Shown here piece by piece: positions 19,466 through 29,197 of a stretch of DNA of 64,000 nucleotides. This stretch comes from Natranaerovirga pectinivora. GTDB taxonomy: Bacteria; Bacillota; Clostridia; Lachnospirales; DSM-24629. Under the pieces are notes generated by a model. It was not told where the DNA came from. It saw nothing but the letters and a program-made list of their open reading frames with translations, and made no database searches. Both the position numbers and the translations under genes were made by a program. How positions within the stretch are numbered: position 1 is the first letter of the stretch; each line of letters starts with the position of its first letter. The DNA is taken from NCBI RefSeq assembly GCF_004342165.1, contig NZ_SMAL01000006.1:1-64000 (forward strand), given 5' to 3'.

Positions 19466-20965
19466 ATGAGTAGAGAGAGATGGAGCTCTAGAAGTATTTT
19501 TATTTTAGCAGCTATAGGTTCCGCAGTAGGTTTAGGAAATACTTGGCGTTTTCCAGGTCAAGCGTATCAAAATGGTGGAGGGGCATTTTTAATTCCGTAC
19601 TTTATCGCCCTAGTTACAGCAGGTATTCCATTATTGATCATGGAAATTGCAATTGGTAAAAAGTTTCAAGCAGGTGCGCCAACAGCTTTTAGAAAACTAG
19701 GTAAGAAAAAAGGTTTTGAATGGCTTGGATGGTGGCCATTAGCAACAAGTTTTGCTATTGTTGCCTACTATTGTATCGTTATGTCATGGACATTCAATTA
19801 TTTATGGCATTCTTTAACGCTGGCTTGGACAAAAAGTTCAAGTGCAGATTTCTTTTATGGTGATGTATTAAGATTATCTGATTCTCCAGGGAATCTAGGT
19901 GGTTTAAATATGCCATTGGTAATTGGACTTGTATTAACATGGATTTTTATATGGTTTTCAATCCGTAATGGTGTAAAATCAATGGGTAAAATCGTTAAAT
20001 GGACAGTGCCATTACCAATCATTCTATTAATTATTCTTGTAATTCGTGCATTAACATTACCAGGTGCTATAGATGGTATTAATTACTACTTAACACCACA
20101 ATGGGATAGGTTAAAAGATATAAATGTATGGGCAGCAGCATATGGTCAAATTTTCTTCAGTTTATCTGTTTTATTTGGTATTATGGTTGCTTACGCAAGT
20201 TTCTTACCTAAAGATTCAGATGTACCAACAAACAGTATGATTATTGCTTTTGCAGACTGCTTATTAAGTTTCGTTGCAGGTTTTGCAGTATTTGGTACTC
20301 TTGGATTTTTACAACAAACATCTGGAACAGCTATAGCTGATATGTCTATTACTGGACCTGGATTGGCATTCGTTACATATCCAGAGGCTATTGCTCAATT
20401 ACCTGGTGGACTTTGGATTCAAGTGGTATTTGCATTCTTATTCTTCTTAATGTTATTAACCCTTGGAATTGATTCAGCATTCTCAATTGTTGAAGGGATT
20501 GTGACAGGTTTAGTTGATAAATTTGGTTGGGATAAGAAAAAAACAGTTGCGGGAATGTGTTTTGTAGGTTTCGCTGCTGGTCTAATATTTGCAACTAATG
20601 CAGGACTTTACTGGTTAGATATCGTTGATAACTGGGTAAACAACTTTAACTTAATACTTATTGGTGTATTTGAGTGTGTTGTTGTAGGATGGATTTACAG
20701 TGCTAAAAAACTTAGAAATGAATTTAATGAAGATTCAAATATGAAATTTGGTCCTTGGTGGGACTTTATGATTAAGTATGTAACACCATTAAGTTTATTA
20801 GGACTTAACATATTATTCCTTATTGATAGTTTTAAAGCAAATTACGAAGGATATGCTACAAAACATTTACTTATCGGTGGATGGGGTATTGTATTAGCAA
20901 CAATCGTTTTCGGGTTTGTATTTACTACACTTAAAGGTAAAGACTTAGAAGAAGAAGTTAACTAA
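19466..20965 (+). CDS. Sodium-dependent NSS family transporter
   Basis: Neurotransmitter:sodium symporter family, probable Na+-coupled amino acid uptake. The family signature is in helix 1 (GSAVGLGNTWRFPGQAYQNGGGAFLIPYF, residues ~18-46), and about eleven to twelve helices follow. 499 residues is typical. The ATG at 19466 has TTAGGAGG 6 bases upstream; an apparent extension to 19334 overlaps the promoter and is rejected. The tiny gene downstream is characteristic of methionine/alanine-type (MetP-like) members, which fits the many methionine and sulfur genes in the window, but the substrate is not proved. Confidence 0.92.
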   Translation: MSRERWSSRSIFILAAIGSAVGLGNTWRFPGQAYQNGGGAFLIPYFIALVTAGIPLLIMEIAIGKKFQAGAPTAFRKLGKKKGFEWLGWWPLATSFAIVAYYCIVMSWTFNYLWHSLTLAWTKSSSADFFYGDVLRLSDSPGNLGGLNMPLVIGLVLTWIFIWFSIRNGVKSMGKIVKWTVPLPIILLIILVIRALTLPGAIDGINYYLTPQWDRLKDINVWAAAYGQIFFSLSVLFGIMVAYASFLPKDSDVPTNSMIIAFADCLLSFVAGFAVFGTLGFLQQTSGTAIADMSITGPGLAFVTYPEAIAQLPGGLWIQVVFAFLFFLMLLTLGIDSAFSIVEGIVTGLVDKFGWDKKKTVAGMCFVGFAAGLIFATNAGLYWLDIVDNWVNNFNLILIGVFECVVVGWIYSAKKLRNEFNEDSNMKFGPWWDFMIKYVTPLSLLGLNILFLIDSFKANYEGYATKHLLIGGWGIVLATIVFGFVFTTLKGKDLEEEVN

Positions 20966-20991
20966 GATCAGTTTAAAAAAGGAGTGGTCCT

Positions 20992-21078
20992 ATGGAATTA
21001 TCAGCAATCATAATGTTAATATTTGGCTTCGTGTTTTTAGGTGGAGGCTTAATATATAGCTTAAAAAAATTAAATTAA
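20992..21078 (+). CDS. MetS-type small subunit of NSS transporter (28 residues)
   Basis: A 28-codon frame begins at ATG 20992 with GGAGTGG upstream and ends at 21078. It encodes a single hydrophobic helix (MELSAIIMLIFGFVFLGGG) followed by a basic tail (SLKKLN). NSS transporters of the MetPS type have such a one-helix accessory subunit directly downstream; in Corynebacterium it is needed for methionine uptake. Position, spacing (26 bp) and the helix all support the call; its shortness prevents certainty. Confidence 0.75.
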   Translation: MELSAIIMLIFGFVFLGGGLIYSLKKLN

Positions 21079-21083
21079 TGATT

Positions 21084-21128
21084 TCAACGAAGCTTGTGTC
21101 TCTTGGGTAGTAAGAGACATAAGCTAAG
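21084..21128 (+). ncRNA. Structured RNA-like hairpin, shared with 27284-27330
   Basis: AGCTTGTGTCTCTT pairs with AAGAGACATAAGCT across a GGGTAGT loop (21091-21125) and is preceded by TTTCAACGA and followed by AAGTTAAA. The same layout (TTTCArCrAAGCT, CTCTT, GTAAGA, AGTTAAA) recurs upstream of murB with several differing bases. It sits between the small NSS subunit gene and a terminator. Function unknown. Confidence 0.4.
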
Positions 21129-21140
21129 TTAAAAGATAGG

Positions 21141-21174
21141 AAACACTTACTGAATTTTCAGTAGGTGTTTTTTT
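21141..21174 (+). terminator. Terminator after the NSS operon
   Basis: Stem AACACTTACTGAA/TTCAGTAGGTGTT followed by seven T residues. Confidence 0.9.
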
Positions 21175-21198
21175 ACATTTAATAACAGAGACATAACA
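21172..21198 (+). promoter_or_regulatory. PhoP-box-like direct repeats upstream of phoA
   Basis: TTTACA (21172-21177), ATAACA (21182-21187) and ATAACA (21193-21198) recur with 10-11 bp phasing. This resembles Gram-positive PhoP boxes (TTHAYA repeats about 11 bp apart). They lie ~70 bp before the phosphatase gene, consistent with phosphate-starvation control. Confidence 0.45.
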
Positions 21199-21268
21199 TT
21201 CAATTAATATAAAATTAATGGAAATTAATTACTCTAATACTGTAATAATAAAATACTAGGAGGTATTA

Positions 21269-22813
21269 ATGATGTTAAAAAGAAACAAAAAACTCATTTC
21301 AGCTATCACAAGTTTTGTTATGGTATTAGCAATAGTATTAACTACTAGTAGTAATGTTTTTGCATTTTTTAACTCTAGTAAAGCTGCGACACCAGTTTTT
21401 CAAGGAAAAGCACCAAAATATGTATTTTTATTTATTGGTGATGGAATGAGTTATCCTCAAATCGCATCAACAGAGATGTATTTAGGAAAACAAGGCAGAT
21501 TAAATGATCTTGTTAAGGGTGGGGGCATTGAGCAGTTAAACTTCTCTAAATTCCCAGTATCAGGCGCAGCCCAAACATTTGATGCCACCTCTTTTATTCC
21601 AGATTCAGCATCAACAGCAACGTCTATTGCATCAGGATATAAGACATTATCAGGTGTTATCAATATGGATATAAGCAAACAAATAGAATACACACCAATT
21701 TCAGAATCATTAGCAACTAAAGGATATAAAGTTGGTATTGTGTCAAGTGTGCCAATTAATCATGCAACACCAGCATCTTTTTACTCAAAAGTACCTCACA
21801 GAAATGAATATTATAATATAGCATTACAATTAGCAGATAGCGGATTTGATTACTTTGGTGGTGGTGGGTTTTTAAGTCCACAAGGTAACGGACAAACTCA
21901 TATTTATGAAGTGTTAGAAGAAAAAGGCTATAACTTAGCCCTAGACAAGGCCAGTATCTTAAACTTAAACAATAAATCAGGAAAAGTTGTAGCCATAAAT
22001 CCTGATATGTCAGTAGATGGTACGTCACTACCATATGAAGTTGACCGTAAACAAGGCGAATTGGCATTAGCTGATTTTGTAAGAAAAGGCATTGATGTAT
22101 TAGATAACCCTAAGGGATTTTTTATGATGGTAGAAGGTGGTAAAATTGACTGGGCCAACCATGCAAATGATGCAGTAGCTTCAATCCACGATACCATAGC
22201 CTTTTCTAATGCAGTAGAAGAAGCCATAAGATTCTATAACAAACATCCAGAAGACACATTAATTATTGTAACGGGAGACCATGAAACAGGTGGTATGTCT
22301 ATTGGATTTGCAGGAACGGGGTACTCAACATTTTTCGATAAATTAGATAGAGCCAATACATCTGCAAATGATATTTTTAGAAGAGAAGTTTTAAATCCGT
22401 ACAAAGAAAAGCATACAATGGAAACGGCAAAACTTTCAGATTTGGCATTAGATATTAAATACTCTTTTGGAGTACTTATTCCAAATGATCCAGAAGCTAG
22501 ATTTTATCCTGAAATGGTATTAAATGCCAATGAGATACAAAGATTAGAAGCAGCATTAAAACAATCAATGACACCAAGTAATCAAAGAAATTATTCCCAA
22601 CAAGAAAGATTAATGTATGGTGGATATGAGCCATTATCAATAACACTGACACATATTTTAAATAATAAAGCAGGTATTACATTTGGTACTTATGATCATA
22701 CAGGATTGCCTGTACCAGTATTTGCATTAGGGAAAGGTCAAGAATTATTTACAGGGTTCTATGATAATACAGATATCTATAGAAAGATGGCTGCCATTTT
22801 AAATGTAAGATAA
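21269..22813 (+). CDS. phoA: Secreted alkaline phosphatase
   Basis: PhoA-superfamily phosphomonoesterase exported by a signal peptide (residues ~1-32, ending NVFA). The metal ligand motif IGDGMS contains D58. The phosphorylated serine is S113 in DSASTATS, and later metal ligands are in EGGKIDWANH, VTGDHETGG and DHTG. All catalytic positions look intact; 514 residues is slightly long for the family. AGGAGG lies 5 bases from the first ATG. Single gene between terminators with PhoP-box-like repeats upstream, so it probably scavenges phosphate from organic esters outside the cell. Confidence 0.93.
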   Translation: MMLKRNKKLISAITSFVMVLAIVLTTSSNVFAFFNSSKAATPVFQGKAPKYVFLFIGDGMSYPQIASTEMYLGKQGRLNDLVKGGGIEQLNFSKFPVSGAAQTFDATSFIPDSASTATSIASGYKTLSGVINMDISKQIEYTPISESLATKGYKVGIVSSVPINHATPASFYSKVPHRNEYYNIALQLADSGFDYFGGGGFLSPQGNGQTHIYEVLEEKGYNLALDKASILNLNNKSGKVVAINPDMSVDGTSLPYEVDRKQGELALADFVRKGIDVLDNPKGFFMMVEGGKIDWANHANDAVASIHDTIAFSNAVEEAIRFYNKHPEDTLIIVTGDHETGGMSIGFAGTGYSTFFDKLDRANTSANDIFRREVLNPYKEKHTMETAKLSDLALDIKYSFGVLIPNDPEARFYPEMVLNANEIQRLEAALKQSMTPSNQRNYSQQERLMYGGYEPLSITLTHILNNKAGITFGTYDHTGLPVPVFALGKGQELFTGFYDNTDIYRKMAAILNVR

Positions 22814-22825
22814 TAATAAAAATAG

Positions 22826-22867
22826 TCAAGTTGAGTGGGCCTTTGACTCAACTTGATACTCTTTAAA
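22826..22867 (+). terminator. Terminator after alkaline phosphatase
   Basis: TCAAGTTGAGT pairs perfectly with ACTCAACTTGA across a nine-base loop; a T-rich stretch (TACTCTTT) follows. Confidence 0.75.
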
Positions 22868-22894
22868 AAGTAAAATCATAAAGGGGATAACAAA

Positions 22895-24091
22895 ATGAAA
22901 GAGTCACAAAATATAAACCGAGTATTTGTAGGGTTATCTATTTTTATAATTATATTGTTGATTCTATTACCTACAGGTTTTCCTACCAACGAGTATCCTA
23001 ATAGTGATAGAGTAAGAGTGAGAATACTAGAAGTGGATGACTCTCTAGTTTATAGTGCAGGAGGTGTCATACTACAAGGATCACAGCTTTGTAAAGTTAG
23101 AATTCTAAATGGAGATTTTAAAGGAACAGAAACCTATGCTAGAAATACCTTTATGGGAAAACTGGATATGGATAAAGTGTTTGAAGAAGGGGATACAGCT
23201 TTAGCTGTAATAGATTTTTTGGATAATGAAGTGACATTTGTTACAATTATAGACCACTACCGCTTGCATTTAGAAATCATTCTATTTATTGTATTTGTAG
23301 CACTATTAATTTTATTTGCAAGATGGGTAGGGGTAAAAGCCCTAATATCCTTTGTATTAACCATACTAATGATTTGGAAGGTATTAATTCCATCCTTTTT
23401 AAAAGGCTATCATCCCATAATAATAGCTATGCTAGTCGTATTTATGTTGACTATTGTAATTATTGCTTTAGTAGCAGGCATCAATAGGAAATCATTAGTA
23501 GCAATTTCAGGATCTTTTTTAGGATCTGTATTAACGTGTATACTGGCTATTAGTTTTGGCAATGCTTTTAATATCCACGGTGCAATATTGCCTTTCTCAG
23601 AAACTTTATTATATACTGGGTACGCCCATTTGAATTTAACAGATATATTTATAGCGGGTATTTTTTTAGCGTCAGCAGGTGCATTAATGGATTTGGCTAT
23701 GGATATATCAACGGCAATCTATGAAATGGTTCATAACAATCCTAATATAACAAGAAAACAAGCCATTCAATCAGGATTAGTAATAGGTAGAGCTGTAATT
23801 GGTACAATGACTACAACACTATTGTTGGCTTATTCAGGTGGATATGTGGCATTATTAATGGTATTTATGGCCCAAGGAACACCCATGATTAATATATTGA
23901 ATTTAAGATATGTATCAGCAGAAATCCTCCATACCATTGTTGGTAGTATAGGGTTGGTCACTGTTGCACCTTTTACAGCAGTATTAGCAGGTATCCTATT
24001 TACACAACCAGCATTTTTAGAAAAGGTAAAAAGGGAAATGGAAGAAAGAGTGTCTCAAGAAGAAAAAGAAGTTATAAGTCAATTAAGCTAA
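22895..24091 (+). CDS. YibE/F-like membrane protein
   Basis: Polytopic protein of the YibE/F family. One N-terminal helix (residues ~8-27) precedes a ~90-residue extracytoplasmic region with a beta-rich OB-like look (RVRVRILEVDDSLV; VRILNGDFKGTETYARN). Seven to eight helices fill 125-375. The segment GALMDLAMDISTAIYEM near 265-281 is characteristic. The function of the family is not established; a transport role is generally assumed. AAGGGG precedes the ATG. It is monocistronic, with a terminator behind it. Confidence 0.85.
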   Translation: MKESQNINRVFVGLSIFIIILLILLPTGFPTNEYPNSDRVRVRILEVDDSLVYSAGGVILQGSQLCKVRILNGDFKGTETYARNTFMGKLDMDKVFEEGDTALAVIDFLDNEVTFVTIIDHYRLHLEIILFIVFVALLILFARWVGVKALISFVLTILMIWKVLIPSFLKGYHPIIIAMLVVFMLTIVIIALVAGINRKSLVAISGSFLGSVLTCILAISFGNAFNIHGAILPFSETLLYTGYAHLNLTDIFIAGIFLASAGALMDLAMDISTAIYEMVHNNPNITRKQAIQSGLVIGRAVIGTMTTTLLLAYSGGYVALLMVFMAQGTPMINILNLRYVSAEILHTIVGSIGLVTVAPFTAVLAGILFTQPAFLEKVKREMEERVSQEEKEVISQLS

Positions 24092-24164
24092 TAAGGCTAT
24101 TATCTTTAACAACTCCTCTAATCTGTTAAGTATAATAGAATAACAATAGAACCTTTCCTCGCCG

Positions 24165-24196
24165 AATCTCAATAGTTACCTATTGGGATTTTTTTA
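24165..24196 (+). terminator. Terminator after YibE/F gene
   Basis: AATCTCAATAG / CTATTGGGATT stem with a TTAC loop and a run of T residues. Confidence 0.9.
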
Positions 24197-24281
24197 ATCT
24201 TTTGTATCAGGTTTTTCTATCCGTTGCTTTTACAAGAATTAATATATATAATTAGATAAGGTGGTTGAGAGGAGTGAAAAA

Positions 24282-26138
24282 ATGTTTGATATAAAAGAAG
24301 AGTTAAAAAAACTTCCTGAAAAACCAGGTATTTATATAATGAAAAATACCAATGATGAAATTATATATATAGGAAAAGCAATCAATCTTAAAAATAGAGT
24401 AAGACAATACTTTCAAAGTAGTAGAAATCTAATGGCAAAAATCCAAAAGATGGTAACACATATTAGCTACTTTGAATATATCGTTACAGATTCTGAACTT
24501 GAAGCCTTAATCTTAGAGTGCAACCTTATAAAACAACACAGACCCAAATACAATACAATGCTTAAAGATGATAAGCATTATCCTTATATAAAAGTAACAA
24601 TTAATGAAGCATTTCCAAGAGTGTTATTTACAAGGGATATGAGAAAAGATAAAGCAAAATACTTTGGACCATATACCAATGGTGGTGCAGTAAAAGAAAC
24701 CATAGATTTAATAGAAAACATATGGAAAATAAGGACATGTAATCGTAATTTACCAAAAGATATTGGCAAACAAAGACCTTGTCTAAACTATCATATAGGC
24801 CAATGTTTAGCGCCTTGCCAAGGGTATATCAATATGGAAGAATATCAAAAAATGATTGATGAAATATTGAACTTCCTAGGGGGAAAATTTGATGATGTGG
24901 TAAAAGAGTTAGAAAGAAAAATGGCTGAATTCTCAATGAATCTTGAATTTGAAAAAGCAGCAGAGATAAGAGATCAGATTAATAGTGTAAAGAGCATTGC
25001 TCAAAAACAACGGGCTATAAATTCTTCTATGGAAGATCAGGATATTATTGCATTTGCTAGAGCATTTGATGAAGCTTTGGTACAAGTATTTTTTGTTAGA
25101 AATGGAAAGCTAATAGGCCGGGAACAATTTAGAATGAATGGTGTAGAAGAAATGTCTAGAAGTGAAGTAATGACAACCTTTGTTAAACAATTCTATTCTG
25201 GGACACCATTTATACCAAAAGAAATTATCTTACAAGAAGAAGTAGAAGATGAAGGATTAATATCAGAGTGGTTAACGAGAAAAAGAGAACAAAAAGTATA
25301 TATTAAAACCCCTGTAAAAGGTGAAAAATCAAAGCTAGTAGAATTAGCAGCTAAAAACGCGTCTTTATCATTAGAGCAATTTGGTGAAAAACTAAAAAGA
25401 GAAGAACAAAGAACAAAAGGTGCTGTAAAAGAAGTAGAAGAGTGTTTAGGCTTAAACAATATTAATAGAATAGAAGCCTATGATATATCCAACACAGGTG
25501 GTTTCCAATCTGTAGGATCTATGATTGTATACGAAGAAGGCAAACCTAAAAGAAGTGACTATAGAAAATTTAAGATCAAATGGGTTAAGGGTCCAAATGA
25601 TTATGCCAGCCTGGAAGAAGTTCTAACACGAAGATTCAATCATGCCATAAAAGAAGCCCAAGAATTAAATGAAAAAGGTCTTGAAAAAGAATACGGTAAA
25701 TTTACAAAGCTCCCAGATATCATAATGATGGACGGTGGAAAAGGCCAAGTTGGAATTGCTTTAAAAGTACTATCTAATATAGGTTTGAACATTCCAGTTT
25801 GTGGAATGGTTAAGGACGATAACCATAGAACAAGAGCATTGTATTATAATGAACAAGAAATACTGATTGATAAAAGAACAGAAGCTTTTAAATTGGTAGA
25901 AAGAATTCAAGATGAAGTCCATAGATTTGCAATAGAATATCATAAAAAATTAAGAAGTAAGACCCAAGTCCAATCCATACTTGACGAGATCAATGGTATT
26001 GGTCCATCAAGAAGAAAAGCATTAATAAGCCATTTTAAGTCTGTTGAAAAAATTAGAGAAGCAACCATTGAAGAATTAGAGAATGTTGAAAGTATGAATA
26101 AAAAATCAGCAGAGGCCGTTTATAACTTCTTCCATTAG
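24282..26138 (+). CDS. uvrC: Excinuclease ABC subunit C
   Basis: Dual-incision nuclease of nucleotide excision repair. Domains in order: GIY-YIG endonuclease ([22 protein letters not shown]; residues 12-90), a cysteine cluster near 150-175 ([23 protein letters not shown]), a UVR motif ([13 protein letters not shown], near 225), an RNase H-like nuclease ([24 protein letters not shown]) and C-terminal helix-hairpin-helix motifs. The start is ATG 24282, 8 bases after GAGGAG; the frame extends 21 bp further up but the RBS favours this ATG. No LexA-type box was found upstream, unlike uvrBA. Confidence 0.97.
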   Translation: MFDIKEELKKLPEKPGIYIMKNTNDEIIYIGKAINLKNRVRQYFQSSRNLMAKIQKMVTHISYFEYIVTDSELEALILECNLIKQHRPKYNTMLKDDKHYPYIKVTINEAFPRVLFTRDMRKDKAKYFGPYTNGGAVKETIDLIENIWKIRTCNRNLPKDIGKQRPCLNYHIGQCLAPCQGYINMEEYQKMIDEILNFLGGKFDDVVKELERKMAEFSMNLEFEKAAEIRDQINSVKSIAQKQRAINSSMEDQDIIAFARAFDEALVQVFFVRNGKLIGREQFRMNGVEEMSRSEVMTTFVKQFYSGTPFIPKEIILQEEVEDEGLISEWLTRKREQKVYIKTPVKGEKSKLVELAAKNASLSLEQFGEKLKREEQRTKGAVKEVEECLGLNNINRIEAYDISNTGGFQSVGSMIVYEEGKPKRSDYRKFKIKWVKGPNDYASLEEVLTRRFNHAIKEAQELNEKGLEKEYGKFTKLPDIIMMDGGKGQVGIALKVLSNIGLNIPVCGMVKDDNHRTRALYYNEQEILIDKRTEAFKLVERIQDEVHRFAIEYHKKLRSKTQVQSILDEINGIGPSRRKALISHFKSVEKIREATIEELENVESMNKKSAEAVYNFFH

Positions 26139-26154
26139 GTATAATTTAAATTAA

Positions 26155-26183
26155 TTGAAGAAACAGGGTTCATATGATAAAAT
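26155..26183 (+). promoter_or_regulatory. Promoter of hprK
   Basis: TTGAAG (26155-26160), 17-bp spacer and an extended -10 TGA-TAAAAT (26175-26183), 50 bp before the gene. Confidence 0.55.
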
Positions 26184-26234
26184 GGTTATATGTGCCTTAA
26201 ATGGAACTAAGAAACAAAATGGAGGCTAAGTAAT

Positions 26235-27179
26235 ATGTATACTGTTGGTTTAACTAAAATTGTAGAAAAGATGAACTTAATTAATTTAACCCGTTGTATC
26301 TCTATAGAGGAGACTTTAATAAATCAATCGGATGTGAACAGACCGGCTCTGCAATTGGCAGGATTCTTTGACTATTTTGATTCTGACCGTGTTCAGATCA
26401 TTGGAAAGGTAGAATACACATACCTTGAAAAAATGTCAGAGCGCTATAGAGCACAAGTAATAGAAACCTTATTTAAAAGTAAAATACCTTGCTTGGTATT
26501 TTGTAAAGGACTTGAACCATCAGATGACATTCAACGCTTAGCATTAAGATATAAAATACCTTTGTTACAATCCCATAAAACAACATCGTCATTCATGGCT
26601 GAACTCATAAGATATCTTAAAGTTGAGCTAGCACCAAGAATATCAATACACGGCGTATTGGTAGATGTTTATGGAGAAGGCGTTCTTATTACGGGTGAGA
26701 GTGGTATTGGTAAAAGTGAAGCGGCCCTAGAATTAATAAAAAGAGGACATCGTCTAGTAGCAGATGATGTTGTTGAAATTAAAAAAGTAAGTGATGATAC
26801 CCTAATTGGAAGTTGTCCAGATATTATAAGATATCTTATAGAACTTAGGGGGATTGGTATAATAGATTGTAAAACACTATTTGGTGTTGAAAGTGTAAAA
26901 GAAACACAAAGCATTAACTTAGTTATAAAATTAGAAGAATGGGACAGAAAAAAAGAATATGATCGTTTTATGATAGAGGATGAATACATTGAATTCTTAG
27001 GCAACAAAGTTGTATGTCATTCTATACCTATTCGACCAGGTCGTAACGTTGCTGTAATTGTTGAATCAGCAGCTGTTAACCACAGACAAAAACTAATGGG
27101 CTATAATGCGGCAATCGAATTAAATAATCGTATAATGAACAATTTAGAAAAGAAAAAAGAAGCAACACAAAAAGAGTAA
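26235..27179 (+). CDS. hprK: HPr kinase/phosphorylase
   Basis: Bifunctional enzyme that phosphorylates and dephosphorylates Ser46 of HPr or Crh and so controls carbon catabolite repression. The N-terminal domain (1-130) is followed by the kinase core: H140 in IHGVLVDVYGEG, Walker A GESGIGKS at 154-161, DDVVEI at 177-182, and the K3-type signature ELRGIGIID near 205-213. 314 residues is typical. The gene for a likely substrate, the Crh-type protein at 30159, is only 3 kb downstream with Ser46 conserved. Confidence 0.96.
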   Translation: MYTVGLTKIVEKMNLINLTRCISIEETLINQSDVNRPALQLAGFFDYFDSDRVQIIGKVEYTYLEKMSERYRAQVIETLFKSKIPCLVFCKGLEPSDDIQRLALRYKIPLLQSHKTTSSFMAELIRYLKVELAPRISIHGVLVDVYGEGVLITGESGIGKSEAALELIKRGHRLVADDVVEIKKVSDDTLIGSCPDIIRYLIELRGIGIIDCKTLFGVESVKETQSINLVIKLEEWDRKKEYDRFMIEDEYIEFLGNKVVCHSIPIRPGRNVAVIVESAAVNHRQKLMGYNAAIELNNRIMNNLEKKKEATQKE

Positions 27180-27283
27180 ATATTTTATGAACTATTTTGA
27201 AGTAAAGACATATAATATAACAATACCCTACTATGAAAATAGAAATTTAAAGCTTCCTTGCAAGGCCTTGAAACTTTATTTTC

Positions 27284-27330
27284 AGCAAAGCTAGTGCCTC
27301 TTATACTAGTAAGATGCGTAGGCTGAGTTA
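27284..27330 (+). ncRNA. Structured RNA-like hairpin upstream of murB
   Basis: Second copy of the element at 21084-21128: TTTCAGCAAAGCTAGTGCCTC and GTAAGATGCGTAGGCTGAGTTAAA can pair through AGCTA/TAGGCT and TCTT/AAGA. It ends about 12 bases before the murB RBS, so it would lie in the leader. The GCAAAGCTA...TAGGCTGAGTT layout resembles the 3' half of c-di-GMP-I riboswitches, but the matching 5' half is not evident. Confidence 0.35.
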
Positions 27331-27354
27331 AATAAGTTAGCGGAGGATAGTAAA

Positions 27355-28272
27355 TTGAGTAATGAGATGTTATATAATGAATTTATAAATGTTCTAGATA
27401 AAGAGGATATATTAATAGAGGAACCTATGTCTAAACATACTTCTTTTAAAATAGGTGGACCAGTAGATTTTTTTCTCCTTCCAAGAACAATAGAACAATT
27501 AAAAGAATCCATTGATATATGTAAACAAAATCATATTCCTTATTATATAATGGGAAATGGAAGCAACCTCCTTGTAAAAGACGGTGGCTTTAGAGGTGTT
27601 ATTATCCAAGTATATAAAAATTTAAGCAACCTTCATATCAATGGAGAAATAGTAGAAGCAGAAGCAGGCATATTACTATCCACTTTATCAAAAAAAGTAT
27701 GTAAAGTTGAGTTAGCAGGCTTTGAATTTGCCAGTGGGATACCTGGAACATTAGGTGGCGCTGTATGTATGAATGCTGGTGCATATGGTGGAGAAATAAA
27801 TGATGTTATCCTATCAGCTACAGTGATAGATGATAAAGGAGACATTATTACCATTGAAAAAGATGACTTAGAATTAGGCTATAGAACAAGTATTATTCAA
27901 AAGAACAATTTTATTGTTGTGAGTGCAAAACTGAAGCTTAAAAAAGGCAATATGAATGAAATCAATGCCATAATGGATGACTTAACAGATAAAAGAACAA
28001 CAAAACAACCTTTAGAAATGCCTAGTGCAGGGAGCACTTTTAAAAGACCAGTAGGACATTTTGCAGGAAAACTAATAATGGATGCAGGCTTACGTGGTTA
28101 TCGTATAGGTGATGCTCAAGTATCAGAAAAACACTGTGGATTTATTGTGAACTTAGGCAATGCTACGGCAAAAAATGTACTTGATTTAATAGAACATATC
28201 CAAGAAGAAGTTAAAAGCCAATTTCAAGTGGTATTAGAACCAGAAGTTAGAATCATAGGGACAGATGAATAA
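27355..28272 (+). CDS. murB: UDP-N-acetylenolpyruvoylglucosamine reductase
   Basis: FAD enzyme reducing enolpyruvyl-UDP-GlcNAc to UDP-MurNAc, the second committed step of peptidoglycan synthesis. FAD-binding motifs YYIMGNGSNLLVKDGG (near 62-77) and ASGIPGTLGGAVCMNAGAYGG (near 122-142) are clear. The catalytic serine is in PSAGSTFKRP and the glutamate in LEPEVRIIG. 305 residues places it in the shorter type IIb class. The start is TTG with CGGAGG 8 bases upstream. It heads the murB-rapZ-whiA-crh run. Confidence 0.96.
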   Translation: MSNEMLYNEFINVLDKEDILIEEPMSKHTSFKIGGPVDFFLLPRTIEQLKESIDICKQNHIPYYIMGNGSNLLVKDGGFRGVIIQVYKNLSNLHINGEIVEAEAGILLSTLSKKVCKVELAGFEFASGIPGTLGGAVCMNAGAYGGEINDVILSATVIDDKGDIITIEKDDLELGYRTSIIQKNNFIVVSAKLKLKKGNMNEINAIMDDLTDKRTTKQPLEMPSAGSTFKRPVGHFAGKLIMDAGLRGYRIGDAQVSEKHCGFIVNLGNATAKNVLDLIEHIQEEVKSQFQVVLEPEVRIIGTDE

Positions 28273-28307
28273 ATGGCTCTTAGGTTTAGGTTTGAAAGGA
28301 TGAAAAT

Positions 28308-29183
28308 ATGCGTTTTGTTATTGTAACAGGTATGTCTGGTGCAGGAAAAAGTACAGCTTTAAAAATGTTAGAAGATGTAGGTTTTTTCTGTGTTGATAAT
28401 CTTCCTACCCTTCTTATTAAAAAATTTGCTGAGCTATGTTTTAAAGCAAACTCAGGAATTGATAAAGTAGCATTAGGAATAGATATTCGTAGTGGAAAAG
28501 ATTTTAATGAGTTATTTGAAGATTTAAAAGAAATCAAAGAAAATGGTTTGAATTATGAAGTGTTATTTCTAGATTCATCAGATGAGATTCTTGTTAAAAG
28601 ATATAAAGAAACAAGAAGAAAACACCCATTAATGGGTGATGGTCGTATACAAGATGGTATAAGTATGGAAAGAGAAATCTTAAAATACGTAAAAGAAAAA
28701 TCCAATTATATAATAGACACAAGCAATCTTTTAACTAGAGAATTAAAATCTGAGTTAAACAAAATTTTCATCGAAGACAAAAGTTACAGTAGTTTATATA
28801 TAACCGTATTATCTTTTGGATTTAAGTATGGGATACCTTCAGATTCTGATTTAGTTTATGATGTTAGATTTATACCTAATCCATATTATATACCAGAATT
28901 AAGGCCAAAAACAGGAGAAGACCAAATCATACAAGATTATGTTATGAACTGGGATGTCTCACAAAAATTCTTAGACAAGTTAGACGATATGCTAAGTTTC
29001 TTAATACCTAATTATATACAAGAAGGAAAAAATCAACTTGTAATAAGTATCGGTTGTACAGGCGGTAAGCATAGATCCGTAACATTAACCAATGAAATCT
29101 TTAAAAGATTATCAAAATACGATTACAGTATTAAGAAATTTCATAGGGATATAGACAAAGATAAAAAATCAAAAGAAATGTAA
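28308..29183 (+). CDS. rapZ: RNase adapter / nucleotide-binding protein RapZ (YvcJ)
   Basis: P-loop protein of the RapZ/YvcJ family. Walker A is GMSGAGKST (residues 7-15), the [20 protein letters not shown] segment is near 167-186, and [10 protein letters not shown] near 245-254 is the family hallmark. In Bacillus YvcJ hydrolyses GTP and influences competence; in E. coli RapZ regulates GlmZ RNA. 291 residues is standard. 36 bp follow murB, 15 bp precede whiA. In Bacillus and most clostridia yvcK/glmR lies between rapZ and whiA; it is missing here. Confidence 0.94.
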   Translation: MRFVIVTGMSGAGKSTALKMLEDVGFFCVDNLPTLLIKKFAELCFKANSGIDKVALGIDIRSGKDFNELFEDLKEIKENGLNYEVLFLDSSDEILVKRYKETRRKHPLMGDGRIQDGISMEREILKYVKEKSNYIIDTSNLLTRELKSELNKIFIEDKSYSSLYITVLSFGFKYGIPSDSDLVYDVRFIPNPYYIPELRPKTGEDQIIQDYVMNWDVSQKFLDKLDDMLSFLIPNYIQEGKNQLVISIGCTGGKHRSVTLTNEIFKRLSKYDYSIKKFHRDIDKDKKSKEM

Positions 29184-29197
29184 AAGGAAGTGAAGAG

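Noticed and set aside
27240-27335. c-di-GMP-I (GEMM) riboswitch before murB
   Set aside because: The 3' half resembles GEMM (GCAAAGCTA, TAGGCTGAGTT), but I cannot find the paired 5' half with its GAAA tetraloop, and the second copy at 21.1 kb lacks space for it. Kept only as an unnamed hairpin.
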